Shown piece by piece: positions 23,467-34,494 of a DNA stretch of 64,000 nt. The first letter of the stretch is position 1. Each line of letters begins with the position of its first letter. The translations under genes were made by a program, and so were the position numbers. The stretch is from Bromus sterilis. Lineage: Eukaryota; Streptophyta; Magnoliopsida; Poales; Poaceae. The DNA is taken from positions 182,588,516 through 182,652,515 of the forward strand of contig OX465597.1 in assembly GCA_950022295.1 (NCBI GenBank). The letters are read 5' to 3'. The notes beneath the pieces were generated by a model, which saw only the letters and a program-made list of their open reading frames with translations, was not told the DNA's origin and did not search any database.

Positions 23467-24140
23467 CCTTTTTAGGGGTCGGGTTTCTTAGGCCCTCCTC
23501 CTAGCCCCATCAGCTGTCGAGCCAGAAGAAGGGGAGAAATCAGCGACGCTACACCGAGGACACCTTCTGGAAGGGCCGCTCCTAGAAAGGCACAACCCGG
23601 TGACCGTGTGGGACGGGGAACACGCTGGGTTCCCGGTTGCTTGATGTGGACGAAGGTTGTTGTGACATCCAAACGGCACTGGGATGACACGAGTAAGCAC
23701 TGAGGTTTAACCACGTTCGGGCCATCCGGAGACTAAAAGCTCTACTCCTGCATGTCTAATCTTCCTTGCTGGTGATGGAGTAGAATACAGTACAAGGCAA
23801 TCGTCTGGATGAAGATACCCTATGCTACACTCCAGTACACTCTTCTACTCTTGATGGAGCGGGTCACCCTCCGAAGGGGGATACTTGGGAGGTCTCCCAA
23901 GAAGTTCTAGGGACGAACTCCTCTGCCTTATTCGTGTGGATTCATTCAGGGATGAATCCATGGAGGTGATGGCTTCTCCCTTTGGTGGATCTTCCTTCTT
24001 CTCTTCCTTCTTTTCGTTTCTCCTCCTTGCCTCTCTTCTTCCTCTTCTCTCTGGTCCAAGCCCCCGTTCTGATGTGTTTGGCGTCTCCATTTTATAGAGT
24101 AAATGACTCGCCACAGTCCCACTCATAGCTACAGTAAGGG
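23467..24140 (+). repeat. Direct repeat copy A (probable LTR of a composite unit)
   Basis: It aligns along its length with copy B (40734-41124 continued at 55255-55544). Shared landmarks include gggaacacgct, ttcccggttgcttgatgtgg, ggccatccggagactaaaag, and the segment ending aagggtggttat. It begins exactly where the Tekay pol frame breaks. The sequence style resembles U3 regions of grass gypsy LTRs. However, the shared left edge is (t/c)agggg rather than TG, and the right edge cannot be seen because copy B is cut there. Hence LTR status is probable, not proven. Confidence 0.6.
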
Positions 24141-24770
24141 TGGTTATCTTATACTTGTGGACGCAAGGTGTTCCGATATCTTCCGGGAAGCTCCATGGCT
24201 TCGCGAGGACAGTTGGCGCATCCATGCGCTGAGTATGCACGAGAGAGCCAACCAGTTGTAAGCTGCCTCCTGACAGCGGTGCATGCTTGTCCTCTAGCGC
24301 ATTGAATGCACTGGGCTCCTTGTCAGGCGGTGGGAGCCAGCTAGATGGCTCCATCCTTTCGGAACTCGTCTGAGGCACTCCTCCATGTGCTTAGCGCAGT
24401 GTTCCCAGAAGATCCTTGCTGGAATCTTCCATGGTTGCCCCTGAGCTGTCCAAGAACCGTAGTCAGAACGCAAGGAAACAACGTACCCCAGTATCCGGTT
24501 ACCGATAGTAGGCCCCGGGCTCGGCTTCTGATGAAGGCTTCCCGAAATCGAATTCGAGTCGTCCGATAAGTTCTTGTAGTCTGTGCACTAGCTGTCATGT
24601 CCCGAGGACAGGGCAGGCCGTGCCACGTGTTGCGCTTCCAGTCAGACTTGAAGGATGATGATGATGCCCCTAAAAAAGATGGCAAGACTCGAGGTAATGC
24701 AGTGGTTGGTCCCACGGTAATTTAATCTTCTTATAGTAGAGTAGAAAATTACTCCCCTGTGAGTATCCGT
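24141..24770 (+). other. Sequence after copy A, upstream of the B3-like ORF
   Basis: About 630 bp of mixed composition. I see no convincing ORF; a 124-codon minus-strand frame (24715-24341) has no recognisable domain. It may be the rest of the LTR, or a promoter region for the B3-like ORF. Confidence 0.3.
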
Positions 24771-24774
24771 TGAG

Positions 24775-24782
24775 TATTTAAG
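24775..24782 (+). promoter_or_regulatory. TATA box upstream of the B3-like ORF
   Basis: The string tatttaag lies about 75 bp before the start codon at 24856, which fits a plant core promoter with a short leader. Confidence 0.45.
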
Positions 24783-24855
24783 TGACCCGGTGTGAAGCGG
24801 AGGAGTCCAATATCCTTCTTCGTCTCCCTTTTCTCCCTTCCGGCTTCGTGCTCCA

Positions 24856-25425
24856 ATGGCGCCCCCGACGTCTCCCAACACTCTGGGTGCGGTGACTCAG
24901 GCGATCTTGGGAGTCCGAGGCGGTGGCGTGGGTCAGGGCGGCGCGTCTGTCTTGTGCGGACGTGGTCGTGGTCACGGCGGGGCGGCGTCTTCGGCCCTGA
25001 CGAGGGCTAACACGGCGGTGCCGGCCCATGTGTTCTTCGAGGCGGTGACCGACCCGATGTGCGGTTGGCTTCGGCTGTCGGAGCCATTTGCACAGGCAAT
25101 GGCGGGACGCAGGACACAGGGCTTGTACCTCCGGATGGAGGGCTGCCCCCGTAGCTCCGCGTGGGTGGCCACAGTCTTCGGCGAAGGCGGCGCCATGTAC
25201 CTGAACCAAGGTTGTGCGACGTTTGTTCGCTGGAGGAATATCCAGCAGTTCCAGGCCATCCTCTTTCGCTTTGATGGCCAGGACAGCCTCTGGCTGAAGG
25301 TCTTCCATCCGTGGGTGCCCCGTGCGGAATGCTATAAGGAGTTCGCCTGTGGTGATCCCGGCGATCAAGGCGCCGTGGGTGTCGTCCATGACTTCATGGG
25401 TGCTGAGGGTGCCGCCGCACACTGA
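24856..25425 (+). CDS. B3-like DNA-binding domain protein carried in a repeat-flanked unit
   Basis: An intact ORF of 189 codons. Residues 1-55 are Gly/Arg/Ala-rich and low in complexity. Residues 59-163 match the layout of a plant B3 (REM-type) DNA-binding domain: strand VFFEAVTD, helix LRLSEPFAQAMAG, strand YLRMEG, SAWVATVF, MYLNQGCATFV, ILFRFDG, LWLKVFH, and a final Cys-Tyr-Lys-Glu-Phe like the usual C-x-K-E-F ending. B3 proteins bind DNA in the nucleus as transcription regulators; that role is inferred. The start was chosen because it is the first ATG after the TATA box. The unit is flanked by direct repeats, so this is either a captured host gene or a gene the element family carries. I did this match by eye only. 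Confidence 0.6.
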   Translation: MAPPTSPNTLGAVTQAILGVRGGGVGQGGASVLCGRGRGHGGAASSALTRANTAVPAHVFFEAVTDPMCGWLRLSEPFAQAMAGRRTQGLYLRMEGCPRSSAWVATVFGEGGAMYLNQGCATFVRWRNIQQFQAILFRFDGQDSLWLKVFHPWVPRAECYKEFACGDPGDQGAVGVVHDFMGAEGAAAH

Positions 25426-25646
25426 GGAGGTCGGATGCTCTCCGAGAAAGTCGGGGCGAAGTCAGTAACTTAGATCCGGTGGTTCACCCCTATAGGGATC
25501 TCTTTATTTTGGCCCTGCACTTTTGTACTTAGCAGTAGGTGGACAGTGGTAGTGGTGTAACCACTCCGTCCGGTTAGCGTAAGATGTAAATACCGATCTG
25601 GGAACTCAAGCAATGCTTTGGTTCCGGAAAAATCCCCTACGGGGCA

Positions 25647-26390
25647 TGACGAGGGGGTGACCCCACGACGCCTACGGATAAGCCTACCTGGTGTCCATGA
25701 AGACAGAAGGCCCGTGAAGATACAGCCTTGGCACACTAATTGACACCGACGTAGGAGTCTACGACTCACAAGGAAGGTGCAAAGACCTGCCGTACGAAGC
25801 AAGCTAGGGTTAGGAAAGATTACCTGTAAACGTAGATGAACTCCCCGAGACCTAGCCCAGTATATAAGGGCTAGGAGGGGCGACACCAAAGACATCTAAT
25901 ATCACCTGTAACCCTAGCCTTGAGCGCTCCAGCCTTGGCATCCACTGTAATCGCATCTCCCCCATTAATAATAGGGAAAATTTTGTTTTTGCCACTCTAG
26001 ATTTTGCCAATTTTGCTTTTTCCACTCTTAGCTTCTAACAATACATCATAATTGCCATTTCGTGGCAAAAGCAATAATTTTTCAGTGGCAATTGTGAGAC
26101 ATTGTTAAAATCTACGGTGGCAAAAGTGAAATGAAAAACTAGTGATTTTGCCACAGAGTGGCATTTGTGATGTATTGTCAAAGGCTAAGAGTGGAAAAAG
26201 TGATAAGTCAAATTCTAGAGTGGCAAAAGCAAAGTTGGCAAAATCTAGAGTGGCAAAAAAAAGTTTTCCCTTAATAATATCGAGCAGGAGCGAGCCTTCC
26301 TGTTGGCCGACGAGCTATCGTCCAACCTGTTCCTCTCATGACTAACCCAGGGTCCCTGACCATGGGATTTGCCGGGGTTGATCCCCGTCA
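25647..26390 (+). repeat. 5' LTR of the Tat-lineage element, with a MITE inside
   Basis: 438 bp of LTR plus a 297-bp MITE and its 9-bp duplication. The TATA box tatataag is at 25861-25868 (35850-35857 in the 3' LTR). Confidence 0.9.
25974..26270 (+). mobile_element. Mutator-like MITE, 297 bp, with 9-bp target duplication
   Basis: Terminal inverted repeats start gggaaaa and share ttttgccactctagattttgcc just inside. The interior repeats the gccactct theme on both arms. Flanks ttaataata (25965-25973 and 26271-26279) are identical, and the empty site is present once in the 3' LTR (about 35950-35965). A 9-bp duplication with termini starting in G fits Mutator-like elements. No ORF is present. Confidence 0.9.
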
Positions 26391-26391
26391 A

Positions 26392-26409
26392 TTGGCGCCG
26401 TCTGTGAGA
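26392..26409 (+). promoter_or_regulatory. Primer-binding site of the Tat-lineage element
   Basis: The string ttggcgccgtctgtgaga follows the 5' LTR end after one base; tggcgccgtctgtg is the usual motif at this spot in grass Tat-lineage elements. Confidence 0.7.
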
Positions 26410-26823
26410 ACCGCGCAGGTTGGGAACGCGATCTCGGCGGCCTCATCATCATCAGCACTCATCCACTCGACGGCTCCGGCAAGATCCAATCTGTTCGAGT
26501 CCCTCGGATTCGCGGCCCACCTCCCGGCCCTCCAACCAATCTTCACCGATCTACACTCCGGCGTCAATCTAATCTTCGGAGCATATCAGATCTACATCAA
26601 CCATTGGGGGACTCTTCGCCTCACTGACGGCACCCGCGCACCCACGGCATCACATGCAGCAGTGACCAGAGCGGTCGCCGCCCGCACGGCCAGCCTATCT
26701 GACAGCCGTAGCTACCCACCCAACTCAAGGCTCCACGCCACTCGCGACCGCCCGAGTGGGGCCCCAACATGGAGAGGCAACATCACACGTATCAGAAAGG
26801 AGGCAGCAAGGACACCATCATAG

Positions 26824-28440
26824 GTGTTCATGGCAGAAGTTGGCGCACTAGCGTCAGATAACAACGGACGAGTCGAAGACCCGGGCACTCGTCAAGACAC
26901 CCCAACCACCAGCAGGGCGGCAGGTCCCGGCAACACCAGTCAGATGGTCGTACATCTAGGAGAACCGGGGACCATACCAAGGAAAGTCCTGGTGGAACAA
27001 GGACCCAACAATCAAAAGAGCAGTCAGCTGCCAAGCAGCAAGCAGCAGGCACCCGGCCAAGGCAGTCAGCCGTCACGCAGCAGGCAGCAAACCCCGGTTG
27101 CAGCGGCAGACGGACCACCCAAAGAAAAAATATACTTGTCCAAGGAATCAATGGCAATGGTAAAGGAAGCAGTCGCCCGCGGCAGGTTACTACCATCAGA
27201 TGCCTCAAGGGGCGAGCTAAGAGCATACAACAAGCTAGCGGGCGAGCTAACGCAGCAGACAAGACAATGGTGCCTAGCAATGGAGAAGCAAGAAAAGGCG
27301 GAACGCGAAGAGAAAAGTAGTCGCAGACAACCTCCCAGAAGTGACTCACCAGGACACGACTCCCCCACCCGCAACAGATAACAACTCAACAACCTGCGGA
27401 AGACAGAAAGGGCGAGAGTGGTACGGAAATTGGAAGATGACTTCAGATTAGAGGAAGACGACGATGAAGAAGAGCCCCTCACTCCGGCAGAAGCACTCAT
27501 AAGCGCCCAGGACTACCTGTCCCGTGCCCAGAAAAGCAAAAAGGGCAAGACGGATCCCTACACTTCCATCGCTTTGCAGATAATGAAGGACGCCATAGAC
27601 GCCTCGGTAGCTAAGAAATCCAGCGCAAAACGGCAGACTCGCGAGCGGACACCGGACAGAGACCCCAGTTCACTAGACGACGATGACGACGACGACAGTA
27701 ACGACGACAGGCGCAGGCGCCCCGACAGGCACAAGAAACATGACATCGACGACAACAACAGGCGCCGCAGCACTCGGCGAGATGCGCAAGACGACATCAC
27801 GCAGAACAGAGTCAACCGCAGCAGGCGAAGACACGCAGCACGTGAGGAGTACTCGAACGAAGAGGCTTCCGACGAGTAAATCGAGCCATGTGGAGCACTC
27901 TGCTTCACACGCGCCATACGTGAGACGTGTATGCCAAACGGGTTCAAACTAAACTCCACGACATTAAAGTACAACGGACTCGAGGAGCCGGAGGCATGGC
28001 TCGACGACTACCTAACAACAGTCAAGTTTCAAAGAGGAACGAACGTCACGGCAATGCAGTACGTGCAGCTCATGCTCGAGAGCTCCGCTCGATATTGGCT
28101 GAAGAATCTCCGGCGTGGATCCATCAGCTCCTGGAGCCAGTTCCGAGGAGCCTTCATAGAAAACTCAAATCCACGTACAAGCGACCAGCCTCACTCGAGG
28201 AACTGTGGGCATGAAAACAAGGAACGAGGGAGGCCTTGCGAGCATACATCCAGCGATGGATGATACTCAAGAATTCAGCGGAAGACATCTCGGACGTAAG
28301 TGCGATCGATGCATTCAGGCGAGGCCTTCAACGGGTCGAATTCAAGGAGCAGCTCGGACAGATGAAAGTCTGAACACTCGCACGACTGTTAGAACTAGCC
28401 AACAGCTGGGCGGACGGAGAAGACTCCGTTGATAATGAAA
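26824..28440 (+). pseudogene. gag of the Tat-lineage element, broken
   Basis: Three ORFs in one frame (26824-27381, 27418-27879, 27931-28263) carry the region. The first is Gln/Ser/Pro-rich. The second is strongly charged, with acidic runs and an Arg-rich stretch. The third is the gag core, with NGLEEPEAWLDDYL, MLESSARYWLKNL and SSWSQFRGAFIEN. A one-base loss near 28165 shifts the frame, and the core continues in another frame to about 28440 (AEDISDVSAIDAFRRGL), with stops. Stops between the three ORFs lie in the same frame. The protein is recognisable but not made whole. Confidence 0.8.
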
Positions 28441-29178
28441 CATAAACCCAAACTGCACGATCAGAGTACGACTACGACTACAACGGAGATAGAGGACCCG
28501 ACAGAAAAAGGAAGCGACCCAAACGGAACTTCTACGATGACAGAGGAACTGACATAGTCGCCGCCGGTTTCTCGGACGATCGGAACGGCAGGCACCGCGA
28601 TGACAACAGACCACAGCGACGAGACAACCTAGAAGACGAGCCCCAGGCTCAGAGACGAGAATGGAGGACAAGGAAGCCACGCGACGGCACTCGCGCATTC
28701 CGCTCCGCCAAAGAAGAACTCGACGGACCGTGCTCTATACACGGATTCAGAAACGAGCGAGGAGAGCTCAGATCATCCCACACCCTCAGGAATTGCAGAA
28801 GCTTCAAAGAGTTGGCCGAGGAGAAAAGTCACTCTGCGGTCGCAACAGCACGACCACTCGCAAGCATAGCAGTTGGGCTAGTCGCCCACGATGCGCCATC
28901 AGCCCCCCCTCTGCCAACAAGACAGGCAGCCGCCATCCAGGAACGGCAAAGGACACCAGAAGAGGAAAACCAGCACCCAGAAGCCCACGGGAGGATCTAC
29001 ATGATACAAGAAGGCAGACCTTCCAACAGGAAGCAGAAACAAGTCACCAGACAAGTATTCCTGGCAAACCTCCGCACACCCGGCCGTCCCAGAGTACCTG
29101 CGCGGGTCGGAGACAGAAATCTCCTTCTCTCGCGACGACCACCCACCAGTCGTTCCCCAACCAGGGCACGCCGCGCTA
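28441..29178 (+). pseudogene. Gag-protease linker of the Tat-lineage element, degraded
   Basis: A charged, Arg-rich region with two overlapping frames (28661-29179 and 28812-29291), neither in the frame of the gag core or the protease. I see no zinc knuckle. The content resembles the basic tail of Tat-type Gag after frameshifts. Confidence 0.45.
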
Positions 29179-29667
29179 GTGCTCGAGGCCAGAATCGGAA
29201 ATTACGACATGTCACACGTATTCATGGACGGCGGCAGTGGGATCAACATCATCTTCACCCGAACACTCGACGACATGCTCATCCAAAATAGCACACTCAA
29301 GTCCTCAGGTACAACCTTCCACGGGATCGTGCCAGGAAAAGCAGTCTACCCCCTCGGAAGGATAAGCCTGGAGGTAGTCTTTGGGAACGCGAAAAACTTC
29401 CGCAAGGAAACACTTGACTTCGAAGTGGTCGACTGGAAGTCGCAATACCACGCAATCCTCGGGCGACCAGCTTTCGCTCGCTTTATGGTCGTACCCCATT
29501 ACGCCTATCTCAAACTGAAGATGCCAGGCCCACACGGGGTCATCACAGTCAGTGGCAGTTTCGTCAGATCCGAACGCTGCGACAAGGAATTCCACAAGAT
29601 AGCAGAAGCCTTCGTAGCCCACCAAGGCAGCGGGACCACGGGACTCGCAGAAGAAGCACTCCCGTAG
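29179..29667 (+). CDS. Aspartic protease region of the Tat-lineage element
   Basis: 162 codons in the gag frame. The active site is VFMDGGSGINIIF near residue 19. Further on are KAVYPLGRISLEV and the conserved YHAILGRPAFARF segment, in the order seen in Tat-lineage proteases. The first Met is a codon of convenience within a longer polyprotein. The frame ends at 29667, where reverse transcriptase would normally follow; instead about 170 bp of spacer leads to the minisatellite. Confidence 0.8.
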   Translation: MLEARIGNYDMSHVFMDGGSGINIIFTRTLDDMLIQNSTLKSSGTTFHGIVPGKAVYPLGRISLEVVFGNAKNFRKETLDFEVVDWKSQYHAILGRPAFARFMVVPHYAYLKLKMPGPHGVITVSGSFVRSERCDKEFHKIAEAFVAHQGSGTTGLAEEALP

Positions 29668-29840
29668 AAGGAAAGGAACATCGACCGAAGAACCCCGGCA
29701 CTCGGAGACAAAGTTACCAGGCCCCTAAGGCCACTACATCATCGTTCTAAGCAAAAGGGATCTGTCTTCAATAGAACCCCCCCTACTCTCTGTAAGAGAC
29801 AGTAGGAAAAGTATTACATACAAATTTTTCCCTTAAATTT

Positions 29841-30640
29841 CTTGGCACTCGGGGGCTCGCCAAAGAAGCCACCCCCCGAGGCGTCCTCCGCAATCGCGGC
29901 ACAATAACTTGGCACTCGGGGGCTCGCCGAAGCAGCCACCCCTCGAGGCGTCCTCCGCAATCGCGGCACAATAACTTGGCACTCGGGGGCTCGCCGAAGC
30001 AGCCACCCCCCGAGGCGTCCTCCGCAATCGCGGGACAATTACTTGGCACTCGGGGTCTCGCCGAAGCAGCCACCCCCCGAGGCGTCCTCGGCAATCGCGG
30101 TACAATAACTTGGCCCTCGGGGGCTCGCCGAAGCAGACACCCCCCGAGGCGTCCTCCGCAATCGCGGCACAATAACTTGGCACTCGGGGGCTCGCCGAAG
30201 CAGCCACCCCCCGAGGCCTCCTCCGCAATCGCGGCACAATAACTTGGCACTCGGGGGCTTGCCGAAGCAGCCACTCCCTGAGGCGTCCTCCGCAATCGCG
30301 GCACAATAACTTGGCACTCGGGGGCTCGCCGAAGCAGCCACCCCCGAGGCGTCCTCCGCAATTGCGGCACACTAAACTTGGCACTCGGGGGATCGCCGAA
30401 GCAGCCACACCCCGAAGCGTCCTCCGCAATCGCGGCACACTAAACTTGGCACTCAGGGGCTCGCCGAAGCAGCCACCACCCGAGGCGTCCTCCGCAATCA
30501 GGGCACACTAAACTTGGCACTCGGGGGCTCGCCAAAGCAGCCACCCCCCGAGGGGTCCTCCGCAATCGCGGCACATTAACTTGGCACTTGGGGGCTCGCC
30601 GAAGCAGACACCCCCCGGGGCGCCCCCGCAATCGCGGTAA
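29841..30640 (+). repeat. Minisatellite, 67-bp unit, 12 copies
   Basis: Units start cttggcactcggggg at 29841, 29908, 29975, 30042, 30109, 30176, 30243, 30310, 30377, 30445, 30513 and 30580. The spacing is 67 bp except two of 68. The core is ggcactcgggggctcgccga, agcagccacc, and a segment with tcctccgcaatcgcgg. Because 67 is not a multiple of three and the unit lacks stops on the minus strand, artificial frames of up to about 200 codons arise. Tandem repeats near the 3' end are common in Tat-lineage elements. Confidence 0.95.
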
Positions 30641-30741
30641 CCCTCTAGAGTGCCGCCCGCAACTACAAACGCAGACGACCCTCCAAGACAGCATAGAATA
30701 TACACAACCAAGAAGAAGCATATAGAAACGAAGGGAAGCAC

Positions 30742-33700
30742 CTAATCTTTAGGCTCCAACTTCGCCTTAATAAGTGCACCCAGATGGCGGTCGTTCTCTT
30801 CACAAACTCGCCTCACAACCTGGTGCACAAGCCTATCTACAGCCATGTAGTGCTCATTCATCGGATGATCCCTACCGCCTGGAGGACCCGCCACGACCTG
30901 AGCAAAATCCACCCCTGGCCAATGACTATGGACCAATCCCAAAGCAGCTCGGGCTCCAGCACGAATCTGATGATCCATCACTCGACGTAACTTGGCAGGC
31001 TGAGAAAATATGCGATAGAGCCTCTCAAGGGACGAAGGAACCACCTCCAACGGATAGAACTCAGCATGGATACCACCCAATACCCGCTGGCAGTATTTGA
31101 GAGCATCCGATACCCGCTCAACCTGGAGACGAAGCAAAGCAAACGCTCGAGCACGAGCCCCATCTTCCCAAAAGGGATTGCTTGCCTGCACACTAGGATC
31201 ATCAAGCCGCGACATCTCCGACTGAACGGCCCTCTCTTAATCCCGAGTTCGCCCTGCCAGCACTTCGAAAGTCAAAAACTACGATCAAGACAGAGACGAC
31301 AAAACCCACTAAGCGGAATCAAGCAACCAAGCAGAGGCAAGACTCACCCCGCAGGAGGTCGGACAACTTCACCACCCACGAAGTAAGGCCCTCAACCACA
31401 GCCTCGGCACGCTCGCGCCGAGTACGCTGAACGGCTACGGATCCCTTCAGTTGAACAATCTCCCGCTCAGCACCCTTCAGCCGCAAGCTAACGGACTCGT
31501 ACGCATCCTCGCGAGCGTCATCCTTCAGCGAACTCCACGGACGAAGAACGCCCGGAGTGGCCTACCGCAGGATGAATAAAACAAAGAAATCAAAAACAGC
31601 AAGAGGAACAACCAAGCAGTCACTCAGATAAAGGCAGCAAAAGAACAACCATCACAACGGAGTCACGAATTACAGACAAAGTTTCAAAGTGGCGCAACAC
31701 TACTGTGCCTCCCCTCACCTACGACAGGGGACCCTGAGCATCTACAACCTGTTGCAGGCGACGAGCCAGCTTATTGGCTCGGTCGTCCTGCTCATTAGAA
31801 TAGTCCGAGATGGTCTCAACCAAGGAATCATCAAAGGAAACCCCATGCCCTATAAGGACGACAAGGGCCGTGGAAGAACCACTCACCACGCTCTCCGCAA
31901 CCAGCTCCACCATACGTTTCCCATCTGGGCCGCACGCAGCAACCCGAGCACCCAGGCCATCAGGCACCTTTGTACCCTCCGGCATAAGGTGCTCGTGCGC
32001 AAGACCCACAAGATTGGAAGCCCGGGCGCATACGTCCTCGACCACTACAACAGCATCTGCAACAGCATCTACGGCACCTTGGAGAATTCCTGACCCTGAC
32101 GCAGCAGCCTCCATCGGCTTCGCACCTACAGCAGCTGCACCAAGCAAAGAAACGTCATCACGGGAAGACAGTAGAAACAGCAATGGTTGAATGCCAAACT
32201 TACATACGAGCGAGTCCGCCAAGGAGCGAAGACGTTTGCCCTCGGCTGCCTCCACCCGCGCACGCGCGTCCTCAGCCTGGCGAAGACGAACCAGCTCCTC
32301 ATGTTGACCATGCAACTCCGCCTCCTGGGAAGCCAAGGTAGCCTTGAGAACGGAAACCGTCCTTTCCGCCTTTTCGGCTTGTTTCTCGGCAACCCGGCGA
32401 CGACCTAGAAGGCAAGACAGTACTCAGAACAAAAGACGAAACACCCAAAAGCTCAGCAGCGCAAAAATAAAACTCACCATCCATAGCAGACAAGGCATCC
32501 TGGGAAGAATCATGGGCCCGTTGCCAACGCTCAGCATCAAGCATCAAACGCTCACGGTGCTGGAAAACAGGCTGCAAGAACTAGGCAATCAGGTGTTAAG
32601 TAAAGACAAGACTACAAGCAACTGCAAACAGTTACTTCTAGCATCGGGGGCTACTCCCATCGGGAGCACTGCCGTTCCCCCGATGATAAAGTAAGACAGA
32701 CACGAATCATCTTACCAGCTTGGAGACATGGTCGAAAGAACGGGCCTTGTCTTCAATAGCCAGATCAAGACGGCCAAAGTACGGAGGACCAACTTCAGTC
32801 AGCTTGGGCTCAGGAGCAACAACACCAGGCGCCTCAGAAGAAGGCACACCAGGAACTACACCCGCAGCCGAAACGGCAGGAGTCGCCGTCGTCCCAGATT
32901 GACCAGCGGCAGCCGAGAGGTCCTCGAGATGCCTGGCTGCCGCCCTAGAACTCGTCGACTTCAGATCAGTAACAGCTGCGCTGGTGCAAGAAGTAGCCGG
33001 AGTAGGTGCAGCACTACAAAATAAGGATTATCAAACGCAAGAACAAGGAAAATGGAACGGGCACAAATCCAACAGACTCTTACCCGACACGCGCAGCATG
33101 AGGACGCCCCAGCCTCCCAAGACTGACCCTCTTGGGAGGAGGGGCCGGAGCAGCAGCCGAAGGGGAAGGCCCAGCAAAAGGAGCAGCAGGCGGGACATCA
33201 TCACCTAACGCAACATGATCTTCAGCATTCAAGGGGCGCGACCGCTTCACACGAAAGGGACTCGAGTCCTCACTATCTCCAGTCTCCACTAGCACAATCT
33301 CAGCATCAACAGCCGGCGCAGCATTATCAGCTGCGGAAGCATCAGGCTCTTCAAGAATATCGGCGTCCTCCGGCGGCGGAGGATTACACAGCACCGGAGC
33401 ATGGCCCTGCAAGGCAAGAAATGTCAAACCACAAAAAAAAACTAGGTACTCGTCTACACAAATGAATGAACACGGGCACCAACCGGTGGCGGAGAATGAT
33501 CAGAAGCATATGGAAGGACAAGGCGCATCTCGGAAATACTTGAGCACTTGGTGACATGATGGATACGAGCCAGCAAGGCATCCGGTTCTAGCTCTTCAGG
33601 CGAGCATCTCGTCGAGTCGCCGAGTCCCTCGTACTGCCACATAGGGCGAGCTCGATGCTTCAACGGTTGAACTCGCCTCCCCACAAAAACAGAGATAAGC

Positions 33701-34329
33701 TGACCACCAGTAAAGTTATCCTTCAACACAGAGATCCTCTCCAAAAACTGAGTCAGCTTGGACGAATCCACCTCAGTCAAAGAATGAGACCACGAAGGTT
33801 GTCTGACCACCCGCGTGCCCGGATTAAAAGAAGCAAGACCAAATTGCTGACCATCAACAAAGCGATCCTTCAGATAAAACCAGCCTCTTCGCCAGCCACT
33901 AACGGAGTCGATCTTCTCCAAGTCAAAATATGAATGTTTATCCCCAATGGAGATACCCACTCGACCCACGGCGTATTCAGAGTTTGTCCTTTTTACATTA
34001 AAAAGGCGCCTCCAAAGTCCCCAATGGGGGTAAATCCCCAGGAAAGCCTCACAAAGAGTGATGAAACACGCAATGTGCAAAATCCCATTGGGAGTCAGGT
34101 CATGCAACTAGAGCCGATACGAATACAACAAGCCTCGAACGAAAGGATGCAGCGGAGGAGCAAACCCGCGGTGGAAGAAAGCCTGGTAGCATACCCGCTC
34201 GTCCGCCGCCGGCGCTAGAATCGACTCCTCACCAGGAAGGCGCACATCTCCCTCCACCACCACACCATCTGCAACCAGCGCATCCAGATCTCCAGCCCCG
34301 AACGTGGACCTCTCCCACTTGCCGGACAT
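30742..34329 (-). pseudogene. Antisense multi-exon gene of Tat-lineage elements (Transposase_28-type protein)
   Basis: The ATG at 34329 opens exon 1 (to about 33480), whose HPFVRGLLYSY, LTPNGILHIACF and CEAFLGIYPHWGLW match the plant 'putative gypsy type transposon' family (Pfam Transposase_28). Canonical minus-strand splice sites can be followed: exons about 33406-33084, 33013-32716, 32580-32478, 32404 to about 31720, 31561-31348 and 31253-30742, with donors such as gtaaga and gtgagt and acceptors after pyrimidine runs. The middle exons are Pro/Ala-rich, then coiled-coil (KAERTVSVLKATLASQEAEL). The last ends LIKAKLEPKD. Defects are an in-frame TAG near 34106 in exon 1 and a TAG at the end of the 32404 exon. 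Antisense extra genes are known in Tat elements (Grande, Cinful); the protein's role is unknown. Confidence 0.75.
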
Positions 34330-34486
34330 CTTGGCCGACTCTATAGCAGCGCGGGGGCGCTTGGTAATAGATCTCGTAGCAGGCCGCAGAAGAGAAAAGA
34401 TGAAGGCTCAGGAACACGAAGGAAAAACAGAGAAAAAGGAGGAAGGCAATGGCTGGGTAAAACCTACAATTTACCCGGCCGCATGG

Positions 34487-34494
34487 TATTTAAC
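34487..34494 (-). promoter_or_regulatory. Possible TATA box of the antisense gene
   Basis: The minus strand reads gttaaata about 160 bp upstream of the start codon at 34329. Confidence 0.35.

Noticed and set aside
29783..30438. Overlapping minus-strand frames of up to about 200 codons with strong internal repeats
   Set aside because: They are translations of the 67-bp minisatellite, which lacks stops on that strand; the repeat length forces all three frames open.
29841..30640. Regular repeats that could suggest a CRISPR array
   Set aside because: The whole 67-bp unit is repeated, with no unique spacers, inside a plant retroelement.
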